From Pricia antarctica (GTDB lineage Bacteria > Bacteroidota > Bacteroidia > Flavobacteriales > Flavobacteriaceae): a DNA stretch of 64,000 bases. How positions within the stretch are numbered: position 1 is the first letter of the stretch; every line of letters starts with the position of its first letter. Where the stretch lies: NCBI GenBank assembly GCA_011050085.1, contig DRGL01000084.1:1-64000 (forward strand). The letters are read 5' to 3'. Below the pieces are notes generated by a model. That model did no database searches. It worked only from the letters and a program-made list of their open reading frames with translations, and was not told the DNA's origin. The position numbers were made by a program, and so were the translations under genes. This document shows positions 45,301-54,484 of the stretch, piece after piece.

Positions 45301-46599
45301 TCAGTTTATTAGATAGTTTATAATGGCCGATTGCGCGTAGTATAGTTGCACCGACTCGATCTGGTCCATTTGGAATTTTAGCTGTAATTCCTGGACGTCG
45401 AGTACATCGTTGAAATCAATGGTGCCCGTTTCGTAGTTTTTGATTAGGATTTCTTCGGCATCCCTAGCTTGATAAAGGTTTTTGGTCTGTGTTTCGAAAC
45501 TGATGCGCGCCTGGTTTCTTTCGGATATCGCTCTTGAGAACGTACTTTGCAATACGTTGAGCCGCTCGTCTTTCTGGGCTTCCAATTCTTTTTGGCGCAG
45601 TTCGTTCTGTTTCGAAACGGAGCTGTAGGCATTGTTGAAAATGGGGATGGAAAGGGATACCATGGGCATTAAGATATCCTTCCCGTTATCGGCGAGCATC
45701 ATATCGGTGCGCTCCGCCACCGGCACATAATCAAGGCCGACCCCGATACTTGGCGCACGTTCTTTTTGGTTCAGCAATTCGGACTGCACGACCGATTCGT
45801 ACAGTCGATCATATTTGAGCAGTTCTGGATTATCGGAAAGGGCATCATAGCTGTATTCGAGATCGGTCGCCGGTATCTCTAGCGCAGCTACCACCTGCAA
45901 GGCGTTATCATACTTCCGGTCCAGTTTACTATTAACGGCCGCTTGAATACCTTTTGCCCGTTGAAGCAGCACTTCTTTTTGCTGCTGCAGTTCATTCTGC
46001 CGGATCTGTAGCCGGAGCACATCTACCGCGGAAGCCTTGCCCACCTCTAATGAGGTCAACGCCAAGCGCTCATACGTTTTTAGTAACTGGATGTTCTCGT
46101 CGAGCACCTTTTGTTTCGCCCGGATGGCATAGAGCTGATAATACAACTGTGCTACCTCCAACCCCAGTTTTCGTTTGGCGATTACGATTTCGACAAACTC
46201 CGCTTCGGCCATGGAACTCGCGTAATTTTCACGGGCGGTAATCGTACCGAACCAGGGTAGCATCTGCGACACGGAAAAACGGGCGCGTTGCGCGCCGGTC
46301 CGGGTTTCGGGCTCGCTCACAAAATACCCGGCACTAACCGTAGTGTTGGGCAAAGTATTGACCGCATTTACCTTTTCCTGGGCAATGTTGTACCGTAACT
46401 CAAAGGCTTGGATGTCCGGATTATTCGCCTCGGCTTCCTGTATATAGGATTGCAGATCTTGCGAATATCCGCCAATTGAAACCAATCCAACCATTAGAAG
46501 CATGATTGCGTTCAAGCGGGCATTCAGGTTTCGGGTTCGCCCCACATAACCTTCGGTGGAAACAAAAGGATTCCAAAGTATCACGATAATATTTTTCAT
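45301..46599 (-). CDS. TolC-family outer-membrane efflux channel
   Basis: A 432-residue outer-membrane factor. After a signal region (MLLMVGLVSIGGYSQ) it carries two long helical hairpins typical of the family (for example NNPDIQAFELRYNIAQEKVN and a second copy near 280-330). It forms the outer channel of the tripartite copper pump. Its ATG overlaps the RND pump stop by 4 nt (ATGA), so the two are coupled. The first ~30 residues before the hydrophobic signal could be an extended N-region; a later start near Met 33 is possible. Confidence 0.85.
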   Translation of the reverse strand: MKNIIVILWNPFVSTEGYVGRTRNLNARLNAIMLLMVGLVSIGGYSQDLQSYIQEAEANNPDIQAFELRYNIAQEKVNAVNTLPNTTVSAGYFVSEPETRTGAQRARFSVSQMLPWFGTITARENYASSMAEAEFVEIVIAKRKLGLEVAQLYYQLYAIRAKQKVLDENIQLLKTYERLALTSLEVGKASAVDVLRLQIRQNELQQQKEVLLQRAKGIQAAVNSKLDRKYDNALQVVAALEIPATDLEYSYDALSDNPELLKYDRLYESVVQSELLNQKERAPSIGVGLDYVPVAERTDMMLADNGKDILMPMVSLSIPIFNNAYSSVSKQNELRQKELEAQKDERLNVLQSTFSRAISERNQARISFETQTKNLYQARDAEEILIKNYETGTIDFNDVLDVQELQLKFQMDQIESVQLYYAQSAIINYLIN

Positions 46600-49500
46600 T
46601 TGCTCGCTCTTTTAAGTTGAAATTCTTTTTTCATACTGAACAAAACGGGAACGACAAAAAGTGTTATAAGGGCTATGAGCATCCCGCCAAAGCTTGGTAT
46701 CGCCATCGGAATCATAATATCGCTGCCCCGACCCGTAGAGGTGAGAACAGGCAATAGTGCCAAGATTGTCGTGGCCGTAGTCATCAGACAAGGGCGGATA
46801 CGCTTTTCGCCGGCTTCGACCACAGAATCCCGGATTTCTTTTTGGTTATCCGGACTGTTGCGCTCAAAGGTCTGTGTGAGATAGGTGGCCATTACGACGC
46901 CATCGTCGGTGGCGATACCGAACAGGGCGATAAATCCTACCCAAACGGCAACACTGAGGTTTATGGTGTGCATTTGAAATAGGTCCCGAAGATTTTCTCC
47001 GAAGAAATTGAAGTTCAGGAACCAATCCTGGCCATAGAACCAAATCATCAGAAATCCTCCGGCAAAGGCCACCGCAATCCCGGTAAAGACCATTAATGAT
47101 GTGCCCACCGAACGGAATTGGAAATAGAGGATCAAGAATATGATGGCCAATGCCAAGGGTACCACGACCGATAAGGTTTTTTCGGCACGTAGCTGGTTTT
47201 CATAGGTTCCGGTGAACAGATAATTGATACCCTTGGGAACTACCAGTTCCCCACTATCTATCTTTTCTTGGATTAGCGCCTGGGCGTTCTCGACCACTTC
47301 GACTTCGGCGAAACCGTCCAATTTATCGAAAAGCACATAACCCACTAAAAAGGTGTCCTCACTTTTGATGACCTGTGGGCCTTTTTCATATCTAATGGTA
47401 ACCAATTCGCCCAACGGAACAGGGCTTCCCTTGGCAACGGGTACGTAGATGTCTTTCAAGTCCGCTGGATTTTCCCTAAGTTCCCTAGGGTATCTAACTC
47501 GAACGCCATAACGCTCACGACCTTCAACGGTCTGCGTAAGGACCATTCCTCCAACCGCTACCTGCAGTACGCTTTGCACATCTTCTACGGTGATGCCATA
47601 TCGTGCGAGACGCTCCCTATCGATATCTATCAGTAAATAAGGTTTTCCAACGATTCGGTCCGCAAAGACCGCTTCCTCCTTGACCCCTTCGGACTGTTTC
47701 AGAATATCCTCAAGTTGGAGACCAAAGGCTTCTATTTCCTTTAAATCCTGCCCTTTGACCTTTATTCCCATGGGAGCACGCATGCCGGTCTGCAACATGA
47801 CCAATCGTGTTTCTATTGGCTGTAATTTGGGAGCTGAGGTAACCCCTGGAAGTTTGGTGACCTTTACGATCTCGTTCCAAATATCGTCAGGAGATTCGAT
47901 TTCAGGTCGCCAGTTTCTATAATATTCCCCTTCATCGTCAGGTATCAAATCTTTTTGTCGGACCAACGAAGCTGATTTTATCTCCGCCTCCTTATAATCC
48001 GCATCACCATCGTCTACCTCTAGATTTGGATTGGTGACAAAAGTGCCGTCCCTAAGTTCGAACAGGCCATCTTCATTGATTTTAAAACGTTGCCGTTCCC
48101 TCTCCTCATTCAACATGTATTCCGGTTTGTACTGGATGATATTTTCGTACATGGACAAGGGTGCCGGGTCCAATGCGGATTCCGTTCTTCCCGATTTGCC
48201 TACGACGGTGGCTATTTCCGGTATACTGGCGACCGCCATATCCAACTGCTGCAACACCCGCTTGTTCTCTTCCGCGCCTGCATGCGGAAGCGATGTAGGC
48301 ATCAAAAGAAACGAACCTTCGTTCAGCGAGGGCATAAATTCCTTCCCGGTATTGTTCATGATCATGACACCGAATACTACAATAACCGTGGGAATAGAAA
48401 GAAAAATCAGTTTATTACGTAGTGCCCATCGAAGTATTCTCGTATAATAATTTCGGAATATGGTAAAGAAGCCCAGAAGTCCAAAACAGATAAATGCGAC
48501 AAATATCAGGTTAATAAAAATACTTCGATCAAATCCCAAAGGTCTCCAATAGGTTGCCAAGAGAAACACGATAGCCGTCGCCGAAATAATAATGTTCATA
48601 AGGCTGGCCTGTTTCTCCGAAAGAAAAAATCCCTTGAACAAACGTCCTGCCAGTTTTTCACTTTTTAAGGGCCTTATCGTTCCGAAGGCTATCAAAACAA
48701 GTCCTAACCAATAGCCATAGACTACTGCAATAAGCCCTAGGACAATCAGAAGTGAACTGAAAAAATAGCCTATTACACTCTTGCTTCGTTTCTTTCTAAA
48801 AAGGAAGGCCGCAAATGGCGGTATGAGAAACAATGCTACGATAAGGGATGCGGCCAACGCAAAAGTCTTGGTAAAGGCCAGCGGCCTGAACAACTTACCC
48901 TCCGCACCGATCATGGTAAATACAGGGATAAAACTGATGATCGTGGTCATCACGGCCGTCAATATGGCACCCGATACCTCTGTCGTGGCATTATAAACAA
49001 CGGTGTTAATGGGTGTGTTATCTTCGTTTTCGTCCAAATGTCGTAAAACATTTTCTGAGAGTATGACCCCGACATCCACCATGGTACCGATGGCAATGGC
49101 TATACCTGAAAGCGCCACGATGTTCGCATCCACATTGAAGAGCTTCATCGCAATAAATACCATGAGCACCGCAACCGGCAACAGGCCGGATATCAGGATA
49201 GATGCCCTTAAATTGAAGACCATGATGATGATGACCAAAATAGTGATCAAGATCTCCAAGGTCAGCGCTTCATTGAGCGTGCCCAGCGTTTCTTGAATGA
49301 GTTCGGTCCTATCATAGAAAGGAACAATCGTAAGCTGGGATGTTCTGCCATCTTCAAGTACTTTTGAGGGAAGACCGGCACTTAAATCGTTTATCTGATC
49401 CTTTACGTTGGTAATGACCTCCATAGGGTTGGCACCATATCGCGCGACCACTACCCCCCCAACGACTTCCGCCCCTTCTTTATCCAATATGCCGCGCCGT

Positions 49501-50363
49501 GTTGCCGGGCCATGGGAAACGTTTCCGATATCCTTTAAACGGATCGACGTATAATCTTCGGAGGTTATGACCGCATTTTGTAGATCTTCGATGGATTTCA
49601 CATAACCAAGCCCACGAATCAGATATTCGGCCTGGTTGATTTCCAAGGTCTGGGCGCCAATATCCCGATTGCTCTGTTTTACGGCCTTTACCACATCTTG
49701 CAATCCGATGCCGTATTGCTTCATCAGTTCGGGGTTCACGTCGACCTGATATTCGAGTACATAACCCCCGATAGAGGCCACCTCTGAAACCCCGCTTGCG
49801 GATGAAAGTGCGTATTTGACGTAAAAGTCCTGAATACTTCTCAGTTCCTGTAAATCCCAGCCGCCCGTTACATTTCCATCTTGATCACGGCCTTCCAAGG
49901 TATACCAAAATATTTGTCCAAGTCCAGTGGCATCCGGGCCCAATGCGGGGTTGACGCCATCGGGAAGTAAACCGCTCGGGAGCGAATTCAATTTTTCAAG
50001 TATCCGGCTACGGCTCCAGTAGAATTCGATATCCTCTTCAAAAATGATGTAGATACTGGAAAAACCGAACATGGAAGAACTACGGATAGTCTTGACCCCC
50101 GGGATTCCCAGAAGGGAGGTAGTAAGCGGATAGGTTATCTGATCTTCAATATCCTGGGGGGAGCGACCGTCCCATTTCGTAAAAACGATCTGCTGGTTCT
50201 CGCCAATATCGGGTATGGCATCGACGGGCACCGGATCTCTTGGTAATGGGCCCGTACTCCAATCGAAAGGTGCGTTAACTGTTCCCCATCCCACAAAAAG
50301 GACCAAGAGCAAAACAGCTACCAATTTATTCTCAATAAGAAATTTGATGCTTTTATTCAGCAT
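46596..50363 (-). CDS. Heavy-metal RND efflux pump (CusA/CzcA family)
   Basis: A 1255-residue RND transporter with the two-fold repeat of membrane bundles. The N-terminus, with PVDAIPDIGENQQIVFTKW, and the later MLQTGMRAPMGIKVKGQ segment are those of the heavy-metal subfamily, closer to CusA (Cu/Ag) than to CzcA. It is about 200 residues longer than usual, with extra loops near residues 520-620 and in the second periplasmic part (about 740-810). It drives periplasmic copper export with the adaptor at 29342 and the TolC protein next door, overlapping the latter by 4 nt. Confidence 0.92.
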   Translation of the reverse strand: MLNKSIKFLIENKLVAVLLLVLFVGWGTVNAPFDWSTGPLPRDPVPVDAIPDIGENQQIVFTKWDGRSPQDIEDQITYPLTTSLLGIPGVKTIRSSSMFGFSSIYIIFEEDIEFYWSRSRILEKLNSLPSGLLPDGVNPALGPDATGLGQIFWYTLEGRDQDGNVTGGWDLQELRSIQDFYVKYALSSASGVSEVASIGGYVLEYQVDVNPELMKQYGIGLQDVVKAVKQSNRDIGAQTLEINQAEYLIRGLGYVKSIEDLQNAVITSEDYTSIRLKDIGNVSHGPATRRGILDKEGAEVVGGVVVARYGANPMEVITNVKDQINDLSAGLPSKVLEDGRTSQLTIVPFYDRTELIQETLGTLNEALTLEILITILVIIIMVFNLRASILISGLLPVAVLMVFIAMKLFNVDANIVALSGIAIAIGTMVDVGVILSENVLRHLDENEDNTPINTVVYNATTEVSGAILTAVMTTIISFIPVFTMIGAEGKLFRPLAFTKTFALAASLIVALFLIPPFAAFLFRKKRSKSVIGYFFSSLLIVLGLIAVVYGYWLGLVLIAFGTIRPLKSEKLAGRLFKGFFLSEKQASLMNIIISATAIVFLLATYWRPLGFDRSIFINLIFVAFICFGLLGFFTIFRNYYTRILRWALRNKLIFLSIPTVIVVFGVMIMNNTGKEFMPSLNEGSFLLMPTSLPHAGAEENKRVLQQLDMAVASIPEIATVVGKSGRTESALDPAPLSMYENIIQYKPEYMLNEERERQRFKINEDGLFELRDGTFVTNPNLEVDDGDADYKEAEIKSASLVRQKDLIPDDEGEYYRNWRPEIESPDDIWNEIVKVTKLPGVTSAPKLQPIETRLVMLQTGMRAPMGIKVKGQDLKEIEAFGLQLEDILKQSEGVKEEAVFADRIVGKPYLLIDIDRERLARYGITVEDVQSVLQVAVGGMVLTQTVEGRERYGVRVRYPRELRENPADLKDIYVPVAKGSPVPLGELVTIRYEKGPQVIKSEDTFLVGYVLFDKLDGFAEVEVVENAQALIQEKIDSGELVVPKGINYLFTGTYENQLRAEKTLSVVVPLALAIIFLILYFQFRSVGTSLMVFTGIAVAFAGGFLMIWFYGQDWFLNFNFFGENLRDLFQMHTINLSVAVWVGFIALFGIATDDGVVMATYLTQTFERNSPDNQKEIRDSVVEAGEKRIRPCLMTTATTILALLPVLTSTGRGSDIMIPMAIPSFGGMLIALITLFVVPVLFSMKKEFQLKRASK

Positions 50364-50392
50364 GAGTTTGATGATTAAGTAATTAAAAGCCC

Positions 50393-50406
50393 TGGTCGAA
50401 AACCAG
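50393..50406 (-). terminator. Possible terminator after the HYC_CC_PP gene
   Basis: On the minus strand CTGGT-TTCG-ACCAG is followed by GGGCTTTT. The stem is 5 bp around a TTCG loop, 62 nt after the stop of the upstream gene and 30 nt before the RND pump start. Short stem, so uncertain. Confidence 0.4.
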
Positions 50407-50467
50407 TGAAAACAGGATAAGCCCTAAACTGATATCAGTCGGGCCATAAAATGCTATTACTTAAAGA

Positions 50468-50896
50468 TCAAATGAGGAAAATCTGGTCTAGGATCTGTAT
50501 ATCCTTGACCAAAAGCGGAGGGGGGTAATTACTAAACGGGACTATGTTCTCAGATAGTCCTTCGTAAAGATTTAAATAGGTATATATGAACATAGCAACA
50601 AACTGCTGTTGTTCAAAACTTAATTTATCGAAAGATACTTTCAGGTCGTTCTGACCATCGACGGTAAGAACTTCATCGCTACAGCAATTGTCTTGAACCA
50701 AATTACATTCGGGCAAATCCGCTGTTTCCTGAACTTCCATACCGCAAGATTCGGCATGGCCCGAAAAAGAATAATTTACAAGAACATCGTCACAATAATG
50801 CTGTGCAACCGTAAAAGAGAAGGTTGAGAACAGCACTAAAAGTGCCATGGTAAAAGAAGTTATTTTATGAAAAAAACTTTTCATGGGCATTTGCAA
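50468..50896 (-). CDS. HYC_CC_PP-family exported protein (copy 1)
   Basis: A 142-residue exported protein: signal peptide (TMALLVLFSTFSFTVA), then HYC (33-35), a CC pair (71-72), and a PPP stretch near the C-terminus. These three marks define the HYC_CC_PP family, common in Bacteroidetes metal loci. It probably binds copper in the periplasm, perhaps as a chaperone. A second, diverged copy is at 53890. The start may be at Met 1 or Met 5. Confidence 0.8.
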   Translation of the reverse strand: MQMPMKSFFHKITSFTMALLVLFSTFSFTVAQHYCDDVLVNYSFSGHAESCGMEVQETADLPECNLVQDNCCSDEVLTVDGQNDLKVSFDKLSFEQQQFVAMFIYTYLNLYEGLSENIVPFSNYPPPLLVKDIQILDQIFLI

Positions 50897-51205
50897 AGCT
50901 ACAAAAATTTAAATATGGGGGATTTGTTTAACAAAATTTTAAATTTCGAGGGTTTCGTTTTTGAGAAAGCACAAATTTAGAAGTTCGTGATTTATCATAA
51001 TATGAGATATATCATGTGTTGCGCATCCGTCAGTTCGCTACGCTATTCTACAAAGTCAAATTCTAAAATGGAATTGCTGGGACGAAATTATATAAAAAAG
51101 AAAGAAAATTATGCACATATACCTATTGGTTAATCTATAGATTTATTGTCATCCATAAGAATCGCTAACTGTGGAATCCTGCGGGAGAGATAAAATGAAA
51201 ACACC
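50897..51205. promoter_or_regulatory. Divergent 309-nt intergenic region with ATGA-N6-TCAT site
   Basis: AT-rich, no gene. It separates the leftward HYC_CC_PP gene from the rightward GMC gene and must hold two promoters. At 51003-51016 ATGA-GATATA-TCAT resembles the ATGA-N6-TCAT sites of Crp/Fnr-type regulators in Bacteroidetes. The match is short and could be chance. Confidence 0.4.
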
Positions 51206-52927
51206 ATGCAAATAAAAGAATCTTCAACACTATACGATGTCATCATAGTCGGCTCCGGGGCCGGTGGCGGTATGTCGACCAAAATACTCGCCGATTCGGG
51301 CCTGAAGGTCGCCGTTGTAGAAGCCGGACCCTTCTTTGACCCCAAAGATCCCGAACTGATGACCCAATTAAAATGGCCTTGGGAATCGCCGAGGAGAGGA
51401 GCGGGCACCGTACGGCCTTTTGGCGATTTCGATAGCGCATACGGGGGTTGGGATATCGCGGGAGAACCCTATACCAATAAGGGTGACAGCAATTTCAGAT
51501 GGTTCCGTTCACGGATGTTGGGCGGCAGAACCAACCATTGGGGCAGAATCTCATTGCGCTTCGGACCAAGGGATTTTAAACGCAAAAATGAGGATGGCCT
51601 CGGCGACAATTGGCCTATAGGCTATGGAGATGTCAAACCCTATTATGACAAAGTAGATAAATTGATCGGGGTTTTCGGCACCAACGAGGGCTTGCCCAAT
51701 GATCCCGACGGTTTCTTTCTGCCCCCACCAAAACCGCGATTACACGAGCTATTTTACATCCGTGGGGCACGGAAATCGAATATCCCGGTTTATCCCTCAA
51801 GGTTGTCCATCTTGACCAAAATGATAAATGAGGATAGGGGCATCTGTTTTTATTGCGCGCAATGCTCTAGGGCCTGTATGGTATATGCCGATTTCTCGTC
51901 GGAAACCTGTCTGATTTTCCCGGCACAGAAAAATGGCGGCCAGATCGATCTGTTCCTGAATGCCATGGTACGGGAGGTTACCACGAATGAAGAGGGAAAG
52001 GCTACAGGGGTCTCGTACATCAATAAAGAGGATAGAAAGGAATATAAGTTAAAGGGAAAAGTGGTCGTTCTTGCCGCATCCGCCTGCAGCTCGGCCCGGA
52101 TACTTTTGAATTCCAAAAGTGCCCAGCACCCGAACGGATTGGGCAACAGCAGCGATATTGTCGGAAAATACCTCCACGATTCCACGGGAGCAAGCAGGGC
52201 GGCATTTATTCCGGATCTGATGAACCGGAAAGTTTCTTATAACGAGGACGGCGTGGGGGGCATGCACATATATTCCCCTTGGTGGGGCGACAATAAGAAA
52301 TTGGATTTTCCCCGTGGTTACCATATTGAGGTATGGGGCGGAATGGGCATGCCCAACTATGGGTTCGGCTTCAATCCGAACGAGTTCAATAAATTCTTCG
52401 GTACAAAAGTGGGGGGCTATGGCAATGGCCTTAAGGACGATGTCAAAAAATACTATGGGGCTGTCCTTGGCTTTGGCGGCCGGGGAGAATCTATCGCCAT
52501 GAAGGACAACTATTGTGAAATAGATCCCACCAAAGTAGATGAGTTCGGAATTCCGGTGCTTCGGTTCAACTACAAATGGTCCGATCACGAACGAAAGCAG
52601 GTTAGGCACATGCAGGACACTTTTGAGGAACTCGTCCACAACATGGGCGGGGAAGCCTTGGGCGAAAAACCCACCAAGGAACAGGATTATGGGATGTCCC
52701 CGCCAGGGTGGATCATCCATGAAGTGGGCACGACCCGAATGGGCAAGAACCCCAAGACCTCCGTAGTGAACGAGTTTCAGCAGCTCCACGATACCGACAA
52801 CGTATTTATCGTCGATGCCGGGCCCTTTGTTTCCCAGGCCGACAAGAACCCCACGTGGACCATCTTGGCGCTTTCCTGGAGAACATCGGACTATATCATA
52901 GAACAATTGAAACAACAAAATATATAG
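51206..52927 (+). CDS. GMC-family FAD-dependent oxidoreductase (large subunit)
   Basis: A 573-residue flavoprotein of the GMC (gluconate/alcohol dehydrogenase-like) family. The FAD site is VGSGAGGG (15-22) with Glu39 of the VVEAG strand, and the C-terminal GMC_oxred_C part ends with HEVGTTRMG...VDAGPF. A Cys cluster CFYCAQCSRAC is near 212-222, as in bacterial members with extra cysteines. With the small subunit 4 nt downstream it is likely a periplasmic sugar or polyol dehydrogenase. No own signal peptide is seen; export would rely on the partner's Tat-like signal. Confidence 0.88.
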   Translation: MQIKESSTLYDVIIVGSGAGGGMSTKILADSGLKVAVVEAGPFFDPKDPELMTQLKWPWESPRRGAGTVRPFGDFDSAYGGWDIAGEPYTNKGDSNFRWFRSRMLGGRTNHWGRISLRFGPRDFKRKNEDGLGDNWPIGYGDVKPYYDKVDKLIGVFGTNEGLPNDPDGFFLPPPKPRLHELFYIRGARKSNIPVYPSRLSILTKMINEDRGICFYCAQCSRACMVYADFSSETCLIFPAQKNGGQIDLFLNAMVREVTTNEEGKATGVSYINKEDRKEYKLKGKVVVLAASACSSARILLNSKSAQHPNGLGNSSDIVGKYLHDSTGASRAAFIPDLMNRKVSYNEDGVGGMHIYSPWWGDNKKLDFPRGYHIEVWGGMGMPNYGFGFNPNEFNKFFGTKVGGYGNGLKDDVKKYYGAVLGFGGRGESIAMKDNYCEIDPTKVDEFGIPVLRFNYKWSDHERKQVRHMQDTFEELVHNMGGEALGEKPTKEQDYGMSPPGWIIHEVGTTRMGKNPKTSVVNEFQQLHDTDNVFIVDAGPFVSQADKNPTWTILALSWRTSDYIIEQLKQQNI

Positions 52928-52931
52928 GAAA

Positions 52932-53651
52932 ATGGATAGACGGAATAGCATAAAATCGATTATCCTGGGATCGGTCGCCGGTGGATTGGCGGTCCACGGA
53001 TGCAAACCGGAAGCAGAGGCCAAGGCGGAAGATACCCAGACACTGGAGGGATATAGTTACCAATATGGCCGGACCCCAAAGGAGAAGGAACGGATCACGG
53101 AACTGGAAGCGGAGCAATTTTTCAACGAACACGAGTTGGCGACCATTGCCGTTTTGAGCGATCTGATCCTACCTCCCAATGATAAATTTGGCAGCGCAAC
53201 GGAAGCAGGAGTACAGGATTTTATAGAATTCATGGCCAAGGATATCCCGGAAATGCAGATTACCCTCAGGGGCGGGCTCATGTGGTTGGACCACCGGAGC
53301 AATTCCCAATTCGGAACGGAATTTAAATCGGCTTCCGAAGACCGACAAATGCAACTGTTGGATACCATTGCCTATCCCGATATACTGGTTGCCGAGACTG
53401 AACGCACCTTGGAAATACAGTTCTTTTCCTTGATGCGAAACTTGGTGGTTACCGGCTATTACACTTCGAAGATCGGCATTAAGGATCTGGGCTATAAGGG
53501 TAATACGCCCAATGTCTGGGACGGCGTACCCAAAGACGTGCTGGAACAGCACGGTGTTGCCTACGAGAAAGAATGGCTGGCAAAATGTATAGATCAAAGT
53601 AAGCGAGGGGTCATTGCCGAGTGGGATGAAAATGGAAAGCTGTTGACGTAA
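52932..53651 (+). CDS. Gluconate 2-dehydrogenase subunit 3-family protein
   Basis: A 239-residue protein with a Tat-like, lipobox-like N-terminus (MDRRNSIKSIILGSVAGGLA, then VHGC). The body is helical with ELATIAVLSDLILPPND, the mark of gluconate 2-dehydrogenase subunit 3 proteins. It partners the GMC large subunit and probably carries it across the inner membrane by the Tat system. The gap to the upstream gene is 4 nt. No cytochrome subunit follows, so the electron acceptor is unknown. Confidence 0.85.
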   Translation: MDRRNSIKSIILGSVAGGLAVHGCKPEAEAKAEDTQTLEGYSYQYGRTPKEKERITELEAEQFFNEHELATIAVLSDLILPPNDKFGSATEAGVQDFIEFMAKDIPEMQITLRGGLMWLDHRSNSQFGTEFKSASEDRQMQLLDTIAYPDILVAETERTLEIQFFSLMRNLVVTGYYTSKIGIKDLGYKGNTPNVWDGVPKDVLEQHGVAYEKEWLAKCIDQSKRGVIAEWDENGKLLT

Positions 53652-53731
53652 TGTTGGTTGGATTTTTATTGAGATATAAGTAATGCTCTTCTCTGCTTTA
53701 AGGCTTTAAATGATTCACTTTTTTTTTTGCA

Positions 53732-53749
53732 ACATGACAATCGTCATGT
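53732..53749 (+). promoter_or_regulatory. Crp/Fnr-like palindrome upstream of second stress cluster
   Basis: ACATGAC-AATC-GTCATGT, two perfect 7-bp arms. It is centred about 42 nt before the transcription start implied by the TAAATTTG -7 box at 53770-53777, the usual place for a class II Crp/Fnr activator. No other copy of this exact site was seen in the window. Confidence 0.55.
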
Positions 53750-53769
53750 CCTTGTTTAAGGCTTTGTTT

Positions 53770-53777
53770 TAAATTTG
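53770..53777 (+). promoter_or_regulatory. Bacteroidetes-type -7 box (TAAATTTG)
   Basis: Matches the TAnnTTTG -7 consensus of the Bacteroidetes primary sigma factor. It lies ~113 nt before the start of the HYC_CC_PP gene at 53890. No good TTTG -33 box sits at the ideal distance, which fits a promoter that needs an activator. Confidence 0.5.
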
Positions 53778-53889
53778 TATAAATTTCCCTTACTAATATT
53801 GCTAACTCATTTATTTTCAATTATTTATAAAGTTAAAATTAGTGGTGAGATAATATACAGTTTAAACAAAAAATAGACTACCTTACAAG

Positions 53890-54306
53890 ATGATGAAACG
53901 CTTTTTAACCAAAATATTGTCGGTTACTTTAGCCTTCGTCGTGGTTTTCGCCACTTCGTCTTTCACGATGGATATGCACTTTTGCTGTAATAAGTTGGTC
54001 GATATGGCTGTTTTGAGCAAAGCGAAGCCATGTAAAGAGCAAGAAAGCGATAAATCTTCCAAAGAATGCTCACTTGGGCAAAAAGACTGCTGTAGTAACT
54101 CTACTCTTACCAAAAAGGCAGATGACAATGCCAAAAAGGCCCAATTTGATCATAGTACGAATAACACTGTTTTCTTACAAACGTTTTTCTACACTTATCT
54201 TAATCCTTTTGAGAGGCTTGAGCTAGAAGAAGTCCCCTTTATAAACTACGACCCGCCCTGGATCGAGAGGGACATTCTTGTGCTTCATGAAACTTTTCTG
54301 ATTTGA
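53890..54306 (+). CDS. HYC_CC_PP-family exported protein (copy 2)
   Basis: A 138-residue protein with a signal peptide (ILSVTLAFVVVFATSSF), a HFCC motif at 30-33 instead of HYC, a DCC pair near 68, and a DPPW near the end. It is the diverged partner of the gene at 50468, with the same length and order of motifs. It opens the rightward second metal cluster behind a Crp/Fnr-like site, whereas copy 1 sits beside the RND pump. Confidence 0.8.
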   Translation: MMKRFLTKILSVTLAFVVVFATSSFTMDMHFCCNKLVDMAVLSKAKPCKEQESDKSSKECSLGQKDCCSNSTLTKKADDNAKKAQFDHSTNNTVFLQTFFYTYLNPFERLELEEVPFINYDPPWIERDILVLHETFLI

Positions 54307-54484
54307 TTTTTATTTAGACAGATTATTGTATCCATAATCTGTACTTCCTATTGGCCATCATCGCGTTTGGCCTCCTATTGTCGTACCCTTTTTCCAACGA
54401 CATTCATCCCAATTGGTCAAAGTACCAAATAGTATCGAGTCCTTTAGGACTTAAGCAATTAGAACATTTAATAAAAGCTAAACT

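Noticed and set aside
50428-50439. 12-nt palindrome ACTGATATCAGT upstream of the RND pump
   Set aside because: Short self-complementary sites of this size are expected by chance and no second copy was seen.
52049-53023. Minus-strand 324-residue frame opposite the GMC gene
   Set aside because: Shadow of a strongly supported GMC oxidoreductase; no domain of its own.
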